A DNA stretch of 64,000 bases from Streptomyces sp. NRRL F-5135. Its GTDB lineage: Bacteria > Actinomycetota > Actinomycetes > Streptomycetales > Streptomycetaceae. This document shows positions 7,932 to 16,582 of this stretch, piece by piece (the first letter of the stretch is position 1; each line of letters begins with the position of its first letter). The notes under the pieces were generated by a model. That model was given only the letters and a program-made list of their open reading frames with translations, ran no database searches and was not told the origin of the DNA. Where the stretch lies: assembly GCF_000719775.1 (NCBI RefSeq), contig NZ_JOHR01000023.1:36220-100219 (forward strand), read 5' to 3'. The position numbers and the translations under genes were made by a program.

Positions 7932-8840
7932 TCAGTGGCCGCACGCCACCAGCAGAGGAAGCAGCGGCGCCGTCGCGGTGGCCGCCAGCACGCCCAGCCG
8001 CGTCAGGCGACGCGGCCGGGGCTGCGGGGCGAGGATCCGGCCCAGCCGGATCAGGGCACCGGCCCCGCCGGCGCCGAGCGCCGCCCGCGGGACCCGGCCG
8101 GCGGCCACGGCGTACATCGCGGTGGCCAGCGTCTCCCGCGCGTGGGACCGCAGGGCACGGTCGTCCGCGATCATCTCCACCAGCAGCGCCGTCTGTTCCT
8201 CGGCATGACGGGCGAGCGGCAGCCCGGGGAAGGCCCGGGAGAACGCGTCGGTCCACAGGCGGGGCAGGTGGTGTCTGCCCCGGAGGTGCGCGCGCTCGTG
8301 CTCCAGAACGGCCCGCAACTGCTCCTCGGACAGGACGTCCAGAGCACCCCGCGTGACGACGACCCGGCGGTAACGGCCGGGCAGGCAGTAGACGGCCGGG
8401 ACATGGTGGTCGACGACGGTCGCGCCGTGCTCAGGTGCCGGTTCGCCGACGAGCGCGAGCAGGTCGAGGTGGCGCAGCCGTGCCCGGTGCGCCCGCCAGG
8501 CACAGCGCGCCAGGCGTACGACAGGCAGCAGCACGACCGCCGCGGCGGCGACGGGCGCCGGGGTGTCGCTCAGGGTGGGCACCGCCCCGCCCACCGTGGC
8601 GTCGGCCGCGAGACCGCAGAGCGTGAGCAGCCCCACGAGGCCGGCGTGCGCGTGCTGTTCGGTGAGCACCAGGTGGTACACCGCCAGCATGGTGGCCACC
8701 ACGAACGTCACCATCAGGCCCTGCCAGGCGAGGACCGAGAGAACCGGAGAGCGGTGGGTCCACCGCGCCCGGGACAGCGGGGCCGGCACCACGGCGCCCG
8801 CCAGAAAGGCGTATACGGCCAGGACCACGGTCGTGATCAC
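7932..8840 (-). CDS. M56-family membrane metalloprotease (second copy)
   Basis: 302 residues from GTG 8840, which overlaps the BlaI stop (GTGA). Longer readings run backwards through BlaI and are not real. N-terminal hydrophobic segments (VVLAVYAFLAGAVV, then VLSVLAWQGLMVTFVVATML) precede the protease core with HERAH in VLEHERAHLRGRHH and ALLVEMIADDRAL. Like the first copy it lacks a penicillin-binding domain. It should cleave the BlaI encoded just upstream. The two M56 proteins share segments such as AGLVGLL-type loops and PLLPLLVAC at the C terminus, so the pairs are paralogous. Confidence 0.86.
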   Translation of the reverse strand: MITTVVLAVYAFLAGAVVPAPLSRARWTHRSPVLSVLAWQGLMVTFVVATMLAVYHLVLTEQHAHAGLVGLLTLCGLAADATVGGAVPTLSDTPAPVAAAAVVLLPVVRLARCAWRAHRARLRHLDLLALVGEPAPEHGATVVDHHVPAVYCLPGRYRRVVVTRGALDVLSEEQLRAVLEHERAHLRGRHHLPRLWTDAFSRAFPGLPLARHAEEQTALLVEMIADDRALRSHARETLATAMYAVAAGRVPRAALGAGGAGALIRLGRILAPQPRPRRLTRLGVLAATATAPLLPLLVACGH

Positions 8841-9205
8841 GATTCGCTCCGCGTCCTGACCGTTCGAAGGGCCGAGCGCAGGGCGTCCGTCTCCTCCGGC
8901 GTCATCCGTTCCAGAAAGCTGACGAGAGTGCCAGCCGGGTCCGGATTGCCCCCCAGGGCCTCCCGCATCAGGGCAGCTGTGTACTGCTGGCGCGTGCAAG
9001 TGGGCTCGTACACCCAGGCCCGGCCCTCCTTGTGCCGCTTGAGCATGCCCTTGCCATGGAGGATGTCGGCCACGGTCTTGACGGAACTGTAGGAGAGCGG
9101 GCGCTGCTTGTTGATGTCCCGCAGCACGTCCCGCGCGGTAGCCGGACGCCCCCAGGCCCACAGGCGGTGCATGATCTCCGCCTCCAGATCACCCAGCCGA
9201 CGCAC
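8837..9205 (-). CDS. BlaI/MecI/CopY-family transcriptional repressor (second copy)
   Basis: 122 residues from GTG 9205, with GGGGAGGGG just upstream. This start gives VRRLGDLEAEIMHRLWAWGRPATARDVL, nearly the same N terminus as the first BlaI. The winged helix continues with SYSSVKTVADILHGKGML. It is followed by the M56 gene with a GTGA overlap. A dyad at 9467-9479 lies about 260 nt upstream, between it and the divergent copper-module gene. It could control itself, the copper genes or both. CopY members respond to copper, BlaI members to beta-lactams, and the context allows either. Confidence 0.9.
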   Translation of the reverse strand: MRRLGDLEAEIMHRLWAWGRPATARDVLRDINKQRPLSYSSVKTVADILHGKGMLKRHKEGRAWVYEPTCTRQQYTAALMREALGGNPDPAGTLVSFLERMTPEETDALRSALRTVRTRSES

Positions 9206-9558
9206 GACCCCTCCCCTCCCCCTCGGAGGCCGACCGCTCCGGCATCCGTGAAGGCCCATCGTAAATCGAGGGCGGGTCGCATACGCCGGAGTTCCTGGAG
9301 GCGAAGCGGGCGGCACCGGTCGGGACGACCACCGCGCGCACGCAAGCCGCCGGTCAGCGTGTTGAAACGACGCGGGCGACGACGGCCCCGGCCCCTCGCC
9401 GCCCCCACGGAGGCGTTGTCCGGACAGGTACGTACGGATCCGCACGCCCGCCGGAACAACTGCCAAACAACTTAGTAGTATGGCGCTCGACGGCCGTTCA
9501 CCGTGCGGACCCCCACGCCGCCCGGATGTGCCGTCGGGCAACAGATCCAGCGTGACCG
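9206..9558. other. Divergent intergenic region between BlaI copy 2 and the copper module
   Basis: About 350 bp with no convincing gene. It holds the AT-rich candidate operator at 9465-9483 and, closer to BlaI, GC-rich sequence with no hairpin that I can support. The long leader for BlaI suggests that its promoter lies near 9300-9480. Confidence 0.4.
9467..9479. promoter_or_regulatory. Candidate BlaI/CopY operator dyad
   Basis: ACAACTTAGTAGT is a dyad (ACAACT, T, AGTAGT; one mismatch between arms) in a local AT-rich patch. It matches 11 of 13 bases of the dyad at 6636-6648. Its place between the second BlaI gene and the divergent DUF6153-like gene fits an autoregulatory operator. Confidence 0.5.
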
Positions 9559-10029
9559 GTGACGGGAATTCGGGTGAAGGCGAGCCGATACGTACGCGCA
9601 GCAGGCGGCCTCGGGCACCTGCTGCTCGTCGTGGTGCTCGCTCTGGGTGTCTTCGCGATGCACAGCACGGGGCATCCGAGTGACGCGTCCGGCTCCACCA
9701 TGAGCGCCACGTCCCATGCGTCGACGACGGACGCGGCCGAGACGGCCCACGATCCCATGGGCGTTCCCGCCGTCCCCGGCACGGGCGGTCGCACCACGGA
9801 TCCGGCGGACCGCGCGGTCACGCCTCCTCCCGCGATGGCCATGGACATGCTCTCGCTGTGCGTGGCCGTCCTGTTCGCCGCGTGGGGACTCAGTGCGCTC
9901 CTCACGTCGGCGTTCGCCCGCCGCCAGAACTGGTCGGCGAGTCTTCTCGCCGGGGTGGCCGCCGTACCGCGGCCCGACCCTCCGCCATGCGGACCCGATC
10001 TCACCCGTTTGTCAGTGCTGCGGCTGTAG
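9559..10029 (+). CDS. Small membrane protein, DUF6153-like, first gene of a copper-associated module
   Basis: 156 residues if GTG 9559 is used. GTG 9574 (VKASRYVRAAGG) is an alternative, and neither has a clear ribosome site. Two hydrophobic segments (LGHLLLVVVLALGVFAM and DMLSLCVAVLFAAWGLSALL) flank a His/Met/Thr-rich loop with MHSTGH. The layout recalls the DUF6153 proteins often found next to DUF305 and multicopper oxidase genes in Streptomyces (from memory). His/Met clusters suit copper binding. Function unproven. Confidence 0.6.
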   Translation: MTGIRVKASRYVRAAGGLGHLLLVVVLALGVFAMHSTGHPSDASGSTMSATSHASTTDAAETAHDPMGVPAVPGTGGRTTDPADRAVTPPPAMAMDMLSLCVAVLFAAWGLSALLTSAFARRQNWSASLLAGVAAVPRPDPPPCGPDLTRLSVLRL

Positions 10030-10126
10030 GCCGAACCGCTCTCGCGGGCGCGCACACCACGCGCGCTCCCGCGGCTTCGCGCACGCCGGAACAGCCATCA
10101 GGACCGACACACAAGGTGAACCAACC

Positions 10127-10795
10127 ATGACTTCCTTCACGCGCGCCCCGCGCCACAAGCACTCCCGCCGCATCGCCGCGGCGAGCGTCGTCACCGCGGG
10201 CGTACTGTTCCTCGCCGCCTGCGGCGGTGACGGCGACGACATGAGCGGTATGGACCACGGCAGCGGCAAGAGCTCGGAGCCGGCATCGGCGCCGGCGACC
10301 GCCGACGCCGGCTCCGGGGACTTCAACGACGCGGACGTCGCCTTCGCGCAGATGATGATCCCGCACCACGAACAGGCCCTCGACATGGCCCGGCTGGCCG
10401 ACGGCCGCGCCTCCGACGCGGAGATCAAGGACCTCGCCGGGAAGATCGAAAAGGCCCAGGACCCCGAGATCAGGACGATGAGCGGCTGGCTGAAGTCCTG
10501 GAATCAGCCGACCGCGGCGGAGTCCACGCCCGGCACGGACCACGGCGGCATGGACCACGGCGGCGACGGCATGATGTCCGAATCGGACATGGACGAACTC
10601 AAGGCCATGAAGGGCACCGAGTTCGACAAGATGTTCGCCCAGATGATGATCGACCACCACAACGGCGCGATCACCATGGCCAAGGACCAGCAGAAGAACG
10701 GCAAGAACGCCGACGCCGTGAAGATGGCCGGCGCCATCGCCACGGGCCAGTCCACCGAGGTCGAGCAGCTCCGGGGCAGCCTCGACCGGCTCTGA
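10127..10795 (+). CDS. DUF305 lipoprotein, probable copper-binding
   Basis: 222 residues from ATG 10127 (AAGGTG upstream). A basic N terminus and hydrophobic core end in the lipobox LAAC, so it is anchored outside the membrane. Two DUF305 halves each carry a metal-like motif, MMIPHHEQALDMA and MMIDHHNGAITMA, and there are Met/His clusters MSGMDHG and DHGGMDHGG. DUF305 proteins occur with copper resistance genes. Here it sits directly upstream of a multicopper oxidase, supporting a role in extracytoplasmic copper handling. Confidence 0.85.
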   Translation: MTSFTRAPRHKHSRRIAAASVVTAGVLFLAACGGDGDDMSGMDHGSGKSSEPASAPATADAGSGDFNDADVAFAQMMIPHHEQALDMARLADGRASDAEIKDLAGKIEKAQDPEIRTMSGWLKSWNQPTAAESTPGTDHGGMDHGGDGMMSESDMDELKAMKGTEFDKMFAQMMIDHHNGAITMAKDQQKNGKNADAVKMAGAIATGQSTEVEQLRGSLDRL

Positions 10796-11070
10796 GCCCC
10801 ATCGACGCGCCGCACGTCCGGCTCGCGTCGCACCCCACCGGCCGCCTGGGCCCCGCCACGCCCGCCCCCCGGAGTTCCGCACCACGGGGCCCGGGCGGCC
10901 CGCCTTCCTGCCCCAACAGCTCCGCTCCACCGCCGGCGTCGGCCCCGTGACGCTCGCGGCACCGCGCCCGACGCCGGTCGCGTCCCGCCCGGTCCATCAC
11001 GCGACGACCGCGGGCCGCGACCCGGCACGGTCGGTGGACCGAGCGCCACCCCGATAAGAGGAATCTCTTC

Positions 11071-12660
11071 GTGACCAGCATCGACCGCCGCTCCGTCCTG
11101 CTCGCCGGACTGAGCGCGGCGACGACCGGCCTGCTCGCCGCCTGCCAGAGCAACCGCCCGAACACTCCCTCCCTCCTCAGCCCCACCGGCTCCCAGGTCG
11201 CCCGCACCGAGAAACTGCGAGGTGGCACGGGCACGGTGCACCGCCTCGGCCTGACCGCCGCCCCCGCCACCCTCGAACTGGGCGGCGGCACCACGGTCAG
11301 GTCCTGGGCCTACAACGGCCAGGCCCCCGGCAAGGAGATCCGGATATCCGCCGGCGACACCCTCGCGGCCGAGCTGTCCAATCGGCTGCCGGCCAGGACC
11401 ACGACATCCATCCACTGGCACGGCCTGGCGCTGCGCTGCGACATGGACGGGGTTCCCCCCGTCACACAGACCGCCGTGCCGAGCGGAGCAGGATTCACGT
11501 ACCGGTTCATCGCGGACACACCCGGCACGTACTTCTTCCATCCGCACGTGGGCGTCCAGCTCGACCGCGGTCTGTACGCCCCGCTCATCGTCGAGGACCC
11601 CGACGAGCCGCTGTCGTACGACGACGAGTGGGTCGTCGTCCTCGACGACTGGCTGGACGGCGTGGCCGGTACACCCGAGGACGCCTTCGCCGAACTCAGG
11701 CAGGGCATGGCCGGAACCGGCACTGGCGGTTCCGGCGATTCCTCCGGTCACGACATGGGACACATGGGCGAGATGAACGCGTCACCGACCGCTCCCGCGC
11801 CCTCCGACAGCGGGATGCCCATGGGGTACATGCTCATGGGCGCCACCAGCGAGTTGCTCGGCGGCGACGCGGGCGACGTGAAGTACCCGTACCACCTGGT
11901 CAACGGGCGAGTGCCGACCGACCCGGCCGTCTACACCGGCAAGCCCGGCCGGCGCGTCCGGCTGCGCGTCATCAACGCGGGCGGCGACACCGCCTACCGG
12001 GTGGCGCTCGGCGGCCACAGGCTGACCATCACCCACACCGACGGCTACCCCGTCGAACACCGGCAGGCCGACGGCCTCCTGATCGGCATGGGCGAGCGAT
12101 ACGACGTTCTCGTCACCCTCGGCGACGGCGTCTTCCCGCTCGTCGCCCTCGCCGAAGGCAAGAACGCCGGCGGCATGGCCCTCGTGCGCACCGGACCGGG
12201 TCGCACGCCCGAGCCGACAGTGCGCCCCGCCGAACTGGACGGCATGATCATGGGCGCCTCGCGACTGCGCGCGGCCGACGGCGTACGGCTGGAGGCGAGG
12301 AAGCCCGACCGGGTCCACCGCGTCGAACTGACCGGCGGCATGGGCGCGTACGACTGGGCCATCAACGGCAAGCGGTTCGACATGGCTCTCCCGACCGCGA
12401 ACCCGCTCCTGGTCGAGGAGGGCCAGCGTGTCCGGCTCGACTTCGTCAACAGCACCGACATGTGGCACCCGATGCATCTGCACGGCCATACCTACCAACT
12501 CGGCGCCACCGGCCCGCGCAAGGACACCACCATCGTGCTGCCGAGGAAGCAGGTGTCCGTCGTCTTCGACGCCGACAACCCCGGCCAGTGGATGCTGCAC
12601 TGCCACAACGCCTACCACGGTGAGGCCGGGATGATGGCGCTCCTCGCCTACCAGGCCTGA
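11071..12660 (+). CDS. Multicopper oxidase (CueO/laccase-like), lipoprotein signal
   Basis: 529 residues from GTG 11071 with GAGGAA upstream. The signal contains a Tat-like RR (IDRRSVLLAGLS) and the lipobox LAAC. All four copper signatures are present: HWHG (115-118), HPHVG (157-161), HPMHLHGH (466-473) and HCHNAYHGEAGM (from 510), the last giving the type 1 site with an axial Met. A Met/His-rich insertion (HDMGHMGEM, then MPMGYMLMG) lies in the middle domain, like the methionine-rich segment of CueO that binds Cu(I). It probably oxidises Cu(I) or a phenolic substrate outside the membrane. The 275-bp gap after the DUF305 gene shows no terminator, so they may be co-transcribed. Confidence 0.9.
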   Translation: MTSIDRRSVLLAGLSAATTGLLAACQSNRPNTPSLLSPTGSQVARTEKLRGGTGTVHRLGLTAAPATLELGGGTTVRSWAYNGQAPGKEIRISAGDTLAAELSNRLPARTTTSIHWHGLALRCDMDGVPPVTQTAVPSGAGFTYRFIADTPGTYFFHPHVGVQLDRGLYAPLIVEDPDEPLSYDDEWVVVLDDWLDGVAGTPEDAFAELRQGMAGTGTGGSGDSSGHDMGHMGEMNASPTAPAPSDSGMPMGYMLMGATSELLGGDAGDVKYPYHLVNGRVPTDPAVYTGKPGRRVRLRVINAGGDTAYRVALGGHRLTITHTDGYPVEHRQADGLLIGMGERYDVLVTLGDGVFPLVALAEGKNAGGMALVRTGPGRTPEPTVRPAELDGMIMGASRLRAADGVRLEARKPDRVHRVELTGGMGAYDWAINGKRFDMALPTANPLLVEEGQRVRLDFVNSTDMWHPMHLHGHTYQLGATGPRKDTTIVLPRKQVSVVFDADNPGQWMLHCHNAYHGEAGMMALLAYQA

Positions 12661-12851
12661 CCAACCGCGCACGAGCCGCACGCGCACGTCGCCGAAGGCC
12701 CCTCACACAACCGACGGCCCCAGGTCGACGTGGCCGGTCCTCGATGCTCGCGGCAGCATTGGCCGGACGGGCCGCACCCCCCGGGATCACTCACCCTGGG
12801 CAGCGTCCCTGCCCACCGCCGATGAATTCGTCCAACAACGAGGAGAGCCGG

Positions 12852-14045
12852 TTGCCCCCGTACCACGCCCCCATCGCCCTGGACGAGGATTTCTTTTCAG
12901 ATCCGCATGCCTCCTACACGACCCTGCGGCGCAAAGGCGGCGTCCATCGGGCCGTCACCCAGGACGGCGCCCCGCTCTTCCTCGTCACTGGTTACCGGGA
13001 GGTGCGCGAGGCAGCCGTGAGTCCCTCCCTCTCACTCAACAAGTGCCATGCCCGGAGTGTCGGCAGGGACGGAAGCTCCATGCCACCCGAGCTCGATGCC
13101 CATCTCCTCAATACGGACCCGCCGGCCCACACCCGCCTACGACGCCTGGTGAACAGCACGTTCACACCCCGCCGAACCGAACATCTCCGCACAGATATAG
13201 AGGAGATCACCGACCGGCTGCTGGACCGCATTTCTTCCCGTCGCCGCGCAGATGTCATGACCGAATTCGCCATGCCCTTGTCGATGGAAGTCATCTGCCG
13301 CCTGCTGGGCATCCCCCAGGAGAAGCGGATCGACTTCCGAGCGTGGACCGACACCCTTCTCAGCCCTGCCGCCGGATCCGCTCCCCAGTCACGCGAGGCG
13401 ATGCGGCGCATGCATCGCTTCCTGATCACACTCATCGAAGTCAAACGCGAAGAACCTGGCGACGATCTCCTGTCCGCACTGATCCTCGCCCATGACGAAG
13501 AAGATCGTCTCACTGCCGACGAGCTGGTGGCCATGGCCTTTTTACTGCTCTTCGGCGGTTACCACAACACCGCGAGCCTGATCGCCACCAGCGCGATGGC
13601 GCTGCTCAGCAACGCGAACCACCTTTCCGCCTTTCGTTCCGGTGACCTGACCACGCACGCGGTAACGGAAGAGGCATTGCGCTGGAATCCGCCTGCGATG
13701 CTGGCAGCCCGGCGTTTCGCCACACGGAAAATCCACATCGGAGACGTCCCGGTCGTTTCCGGCGACCGGATCTGGCTGTCCTGGGCGGCAGCGAATCGCG
13801 ACCCGGAGCGTTTCGAGCGACCGGAGACATTCGACCCTCACCGGGAGAACAACACCCATCTCTCCTTCGGCCACGGACTCCATTACTGTCCCGGAGCATC
13901 CCTCGCCCGCCTGGAGAACAGCATCGCCGTGGCCTCCCTGACGAACAGGTTCCCCGCGTTGTCGCTGGTCGATCAACCCGGCGATCTGCGGTGGGTCGCT
14001 TCTCCTCGAAGCCGCAGCCTCAACGAACTGCGCGTGGACCTCTGA
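12852..14045 (+). CDS. Cytochrome P450 with atypical I-helix
   Basis: 397 residues. I chose TTG 12852 because AGGAG lies 6 nt upstream and the protein then begins with the usual PPYHAPIALDEDFF. ATG 12822 is an alternative without a ribosome site. The haem loop is FGHGLHYCPGASLAR with C346, and the K-helix ExxR is in TEEALRWNPP. The I-helix reads GGYHNT at 235-240, where most P450s have (A/G)Gx(D/E)T(T/S): the acid is His and the oxygen-activating Thr is Asn. That could mean peroxygenase or non-oxygenase chemistry. A TTA codon at 13542-13544 would make translation depend on bldA tRNA in Streptomyces. No ferredoxin gene is adjacent. Confidence 0.85.
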   Translation: MPPYHAPIALDEDFFSDPHASYTTLRRKGGVHRAVTQDGAPLFLVTGYREVREAAVSPSLSLNKCHARSVGRDGSSMPPELDAHLLNTDPPAHTRLRRLVNSTFTPRRTEHLRTDIEEITDRLLDRISSRRRADVMTEFAMPLSMEVICRLLGIPQEKRIDFRAWTDTLLSPAAGSAPQSREAMRRMHRFLITLIEVKREEPGDDLLSALILAHDEEDRLTADELVAMAFLLLFGGYHNTASLIATSAMALLSNANHLSAFRSGDLTTHAVTEEALRWNPPAMLAARRFATRKIHIGDVPVVSGDRIWLSWAAANRDPERFERPETFDPHRENNTHLSFGHGLHYCPGASLARLENSIAVASLTNRFPALSLVDQPGDLRWVASPRSRSLNELRVDL

Positions 14046-14113
14046 ACGCGTGATGGTGTTTCGCCGTTGTGACCGCATTGGCGACTCCTTTCGGCGACCC
14101 GTCAACCGTTTGC

Positions 14114-14737
14114 TCAGACGGGAATTTCAGTGATGCTGAGGGCGAAGTCCAAGTTCCCCACCCCGTGGTTGGCGAGGCCCACCGTGACCACGCCCGCTCC
14201 TTCCAGCCAGTGCGCCATTTTCAGGCCGCCAACGTCCAGCGGGCGCATGTCGAGGCTCTCGATGAACGCCTCCACACTTGCCTTGGCCTGCGCATTGTCG
14301 CCGGCGATGAAGACGTCGGGCCGCCCCTTCTCCAGGACATGACGGAAAATGGTGTTGAACGCCTTCACCACCCTGGCGCCGGCCGGGGCGGCCTTGGCGA
14401 CTTCCTGGGCGATCGAGGTCTCCTCGCGGTGGGCCAGCCCGTCGAACATGGAATTGAAGGGGTTGCTGATGTCGACGATGACCTTGCCCGCGAGAGCGTC
14501 TCCGTACTCGGCTATGACCGGCACGACACCGTCGTACAACAGGGCCAGGATGACGATGTCCCCGGCCGGGGCGGTGCCCCATTCCCCCGTCGTGGCGCCG
14601 CCGCCGAGGGCCTTGGCCAGGTCAGCGGCCTTGGGCTGATCGCGGCCCATGACCTCGACGGTGTTGCCGCCCGCTATCGCCCGCGCGCCGATGGTGCGGG
14701 CCATGTTCCCGGTGCCGATGATGCTGATGCTGCTCAT
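14114..14737 (-). CDS. NADPH-dependent F420 reductase-like Rossmann protein
   Basis: 207 residues, ATG 14737. The N terminus SISIIGTGNMARTIG is a GxGxxA dinucleotide-binding loop. The fold continues with VEVMGRD, DIVILALLYDGV and KVIVDISNPF, as in Fno-type NADPH:F420 oxidoreductases and pyrroline-carboxylate-reductase-like proteins. Streptomyces use F420, so an F420 role is possible, but many homologues are generic NAD(P)-binding proteins. It lies 33 nt downstream of the SDR gene on the same strand, probably one operon controlled by the divergent TetR. Confidence 0.78.
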   Translation of the reverse strand: MSSISIIGTGNMARTIGARAIAGGNTVEVMGRDQPKAADLAKALGGGATTGEWGTAPAGDIVILALLYDGVVPVIAEYGDALAGKVIVDISNPFNSMFDGLAHREETSIAQEVAKAAPAGARVVKAFNTIFRHVLEKGRPDVFIAGDNAQAKASVEAFIESLDMRPLDVGGLKMAHWLEGAGVVTVGLANHGVGNLDFALSITEIPV

Positions 14738-14770
14738 GAGATGTCCTGCCCTGGTCGTGTGTTGTCCGCT

Positions 14771-15505
14771 TCAGATGGCGGTGGTGCCGCCGTCGGCGAC
14801 GAGTTCCATGCCGTTGACGTAGCTGGAGTCGTCGGAGGCGAGGAAGAGGGCGGCGGTGGCGATTTCGTCGGGGCGGCCCATCTGGCCGCGGGGGATGAGG
14901 GACTCGAACTGGCGCTTGGTGGCCTCGTCGAAGAGTTCTTCCTGCTTGGCGGTGGCGACCTGGCCGGGGGTCAGGACGTTGACGCGGATGCGGCGGTCCT
15001 TGAGCTCGTTGAGCCAGATACGGGCCCAGGCCTGCTGGACGGCCTTGCTGCCGGCGTAGACGCTCCAGCCGGGGAAGGCGCCGAGGGAGGCGTTGGAGCC
15101 GGTCATGAGGATGGAGCCGCCGTCGTTGAAGAGCGGGAGGGCCTTCTGGACGGTGAACAGGGTGCCGCGGGCGTTGAGCCCGAACCAGGTGTCGAACTGG
15201 GCCTCGGTGATCTCGCCGAGCGGGGCGGGCTCGCCCCCGCCGGCGCTGGCCCACAGCACGTCGAGGCTTCCCTTCTCCCGCTTGACGGTGTCGTACAGGC
15301 GGTCCAGGTCGTCCAGGTCGGCGGCGTCGCCCTGGACGCCGGTGACGTTGCGGCCGATCTGCTTCACGGCCTCGTCCAGGGCGTCCTGGCGGCGGCCGGT
15401 GATGAAGACGTGCGCTCCCTCTTCGACGAACAGCTTCGCGCCTGCCAGCGCCATGCCGGTGGTGCCGCCGGTGATGACCGCTACCTTGCCGTCGAGCTTT
15501 CCCAT
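14771..15505 (-). CDS. Short-chain dehydrogenase/reductase
   Basis: 244 residues. The classical SDR cofactor loop TGGTTGMALAGA is near residue 12, the Ser and YxxxK catalytic elements are in MTGSNAS and WSVYAGSKAV, and the C terminus is VNGMELVADGGTTAI. R in the second strand (ITGRRQD) suggests NADP(H). It is divergent from the TetR regulator and heads a two-gene operon with the F420-reductase-like gene. Such TetR-SDR pairs usually respond to a small toxic molecule. Substrate unknown. Confidence 0.9.
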   Translation of the reverse strand: MGKLDGKVAVITGGTTGMALAGAKLFVEEGAHVFITGRRQDALDEAVKQIGRNVTGVQGDAADLDDLDRLYDTVKREKGSLDVLWASAGGGEPAPLGEITEAQFDTWFGLNARGTLFTVQKALPLFNDGGSILMTGSNASLGAFPGWSVYAGSKAVQQAWARIWLNELKDRRIRVNVLTPGQVATAKQEELFDEATKRQFESLIPRGQMGRPDEIATAALFLASDDSSYVNGMELVADGGTTAI

Positions 15506-15553
15506 GGTCGCTCCCTTGGGTCGGTGGTGCCGTGCGCACCTGGGACGACGGTG

Positions 15554-15618
15554 CTATGTACACCGCCCTGTGTGCTTACAGTACGGGGCGGGCGAGCAGG
15601 GCGCAAACTATGTACACC
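15554..15618. promoter_or_regulatory. Twin TetR-type operators between the SDR operon and the TetR gene
   Basis: The 11-mer CTATGTACACC occurs twice in the same orientation, at 15554-15564 and 15608-15618. Each copy is centred on the palindrome TGTACA. The 54-bp spacing is about five helical turns. One copy sits near each divergent gene, as expected for a TetR repressor that controls both. Confidence 0.6.
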
Positions 15619-15649
15619 AGTCGTTACCTAGCTGCGGTACGGTGGACCC

Positions 15650-16261
15650 ATGACGGAGTTGGAGAAGGGCCCCACGGGCCGCCGCCGCGGCCGGGGCGCA
15701 CGCGAGCGCATCCTCAGCGCGTCCCAGCAGCTGTTCCGCGAGCAGGGCATCAACCGCACCGGCATGAACGAGCTCTGCGCGGCGGCCGAGGTGTCCAAGC
15801 GCACGGCCTACCAGCACTTCACCGGCAAGGACGAACTCGTCGCCGAGTACCTGCGCCGGTTCGACCCCTCCGTTCTGTCCGGCGTGTTCGACCGCACCGA
15901 CCTCACGCCCCGCGAACGGCTTCTCGCCGCCTTCGACATCCCCCCCACCACCCCCCTGTGCCCCTACATCGGTGCCGCCGTCGAACTGAACGACCCCCAG
16001 CACCCCGCGTCCCAGTACGCACGCGAGTACAAGAAAGCCGTCGCCGCGCGGCTCGCCGACACCGCCCGCGAGGCCGGCGCCGCCGACCCTGAACAGCTCG
16101 GCGAACAGCTCGCGCTGCTCATCGACGGCGCCGCGGCCCGCTCCCGGGTCCTCAACACCGACGCCTTCCCCACCGCCGCCGCCATCGCCGCCGTCCTCAT
16201 CGACAACGCCATCCCCGCCACAGCCGGCGATGACCGGCAACGGGAGGAAGCGTCAAGCTGA
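15650..16261 (+). CDS. TetR/AcrR-family transcriptional regulator
   Basis: 203 residues, ATG 15650. The N-terminal HTH spans about residues 18-64 (RERILSASQQLFREQGI, MNELCAAAEVSKRTAYQHF). The ligand domain is all helical (LCPYIGAAVELNDPQHP, LALLIDGAAARSRV). It is divergent from the SDR gene, and twin TGTACA-centred operators lie between them. It is likely a local repressor of the SDR/F420-reductase-like operon. No ligand can be inferred. Confidence 0.9.
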   Translation: MTELEKGPTGRRRGRGARERILSASQQLFREQGINRTGMNELCAAAEVSKRTAYQHFTGKDELVAEYLRRFDPSVLSGVFDRTDLTPRERLLAAFDIPPTTPLCPYIGAAVELNDPQHPASQYAREYKKAVAARLADTAREAGAADPEQLGEQLALLIDGAAARSRVLNTDAFPTAAAIAAVLIDNAIPATAGDDRQREEASS

Positions 16262-16542
16262 CTTGGCACTCCGCGGACGGGCCGGACGCGCTACCGGTCA
16301 CGCGGCCGCACCCGCCGGTACGCGACACCAGCCGCCCGGCACCTGGCCCGGACCGCTGGCTTTTACGGAACCGGCCGCCCGCCCGTTGAAAGCCGCAGCA
16401 GAAGGCGCCGGGGACACCAGCGCCCCCGAGGCCCCGCCGACATGGTCGGCCTGGCAGCTGCCGACGCCGCGCGCCGGGAAATGAGACCACGGACAGCGAG
16501 GCGCCACGCGCGCGTCGCCGTCGCCGCCTCCGCTGAACGGAA

Positions 16543-16575
16543 AAACCCAGCTCAGACACTGTCTGGGCTGGGTTT
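16543..16575. terminator. Hairpin between TetR and tRNA-Thr
   Basis: AAACCCAGCTCAGACA and TGTCTGGGCTGGGTTT pair along about 15 bp (one G-U) around a 3-nt loop. It lies just downstream of the tRNA on the minus strand, and the A/T ends of the stem give a U tract in that direction. It could also stop TetR transcription. Confidence 0.75.
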
Positions 16576-16582
16576 CCAGTGG

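Noticed and set aside
12822..12851. ATG start for the cytochrome P450
   Set aside because: No ribosome site precedes it. TTG 12852 has AGGAG at ideal spacing and gives a typical N terminus. Kept as an alternative only.
16230..16484. 84-codon open frame after TetR
   Set aside because: It begins inside the TetR gene, has no ribosome site, and its Pro/Ala/Gly composition is that of random high-GC sequence.
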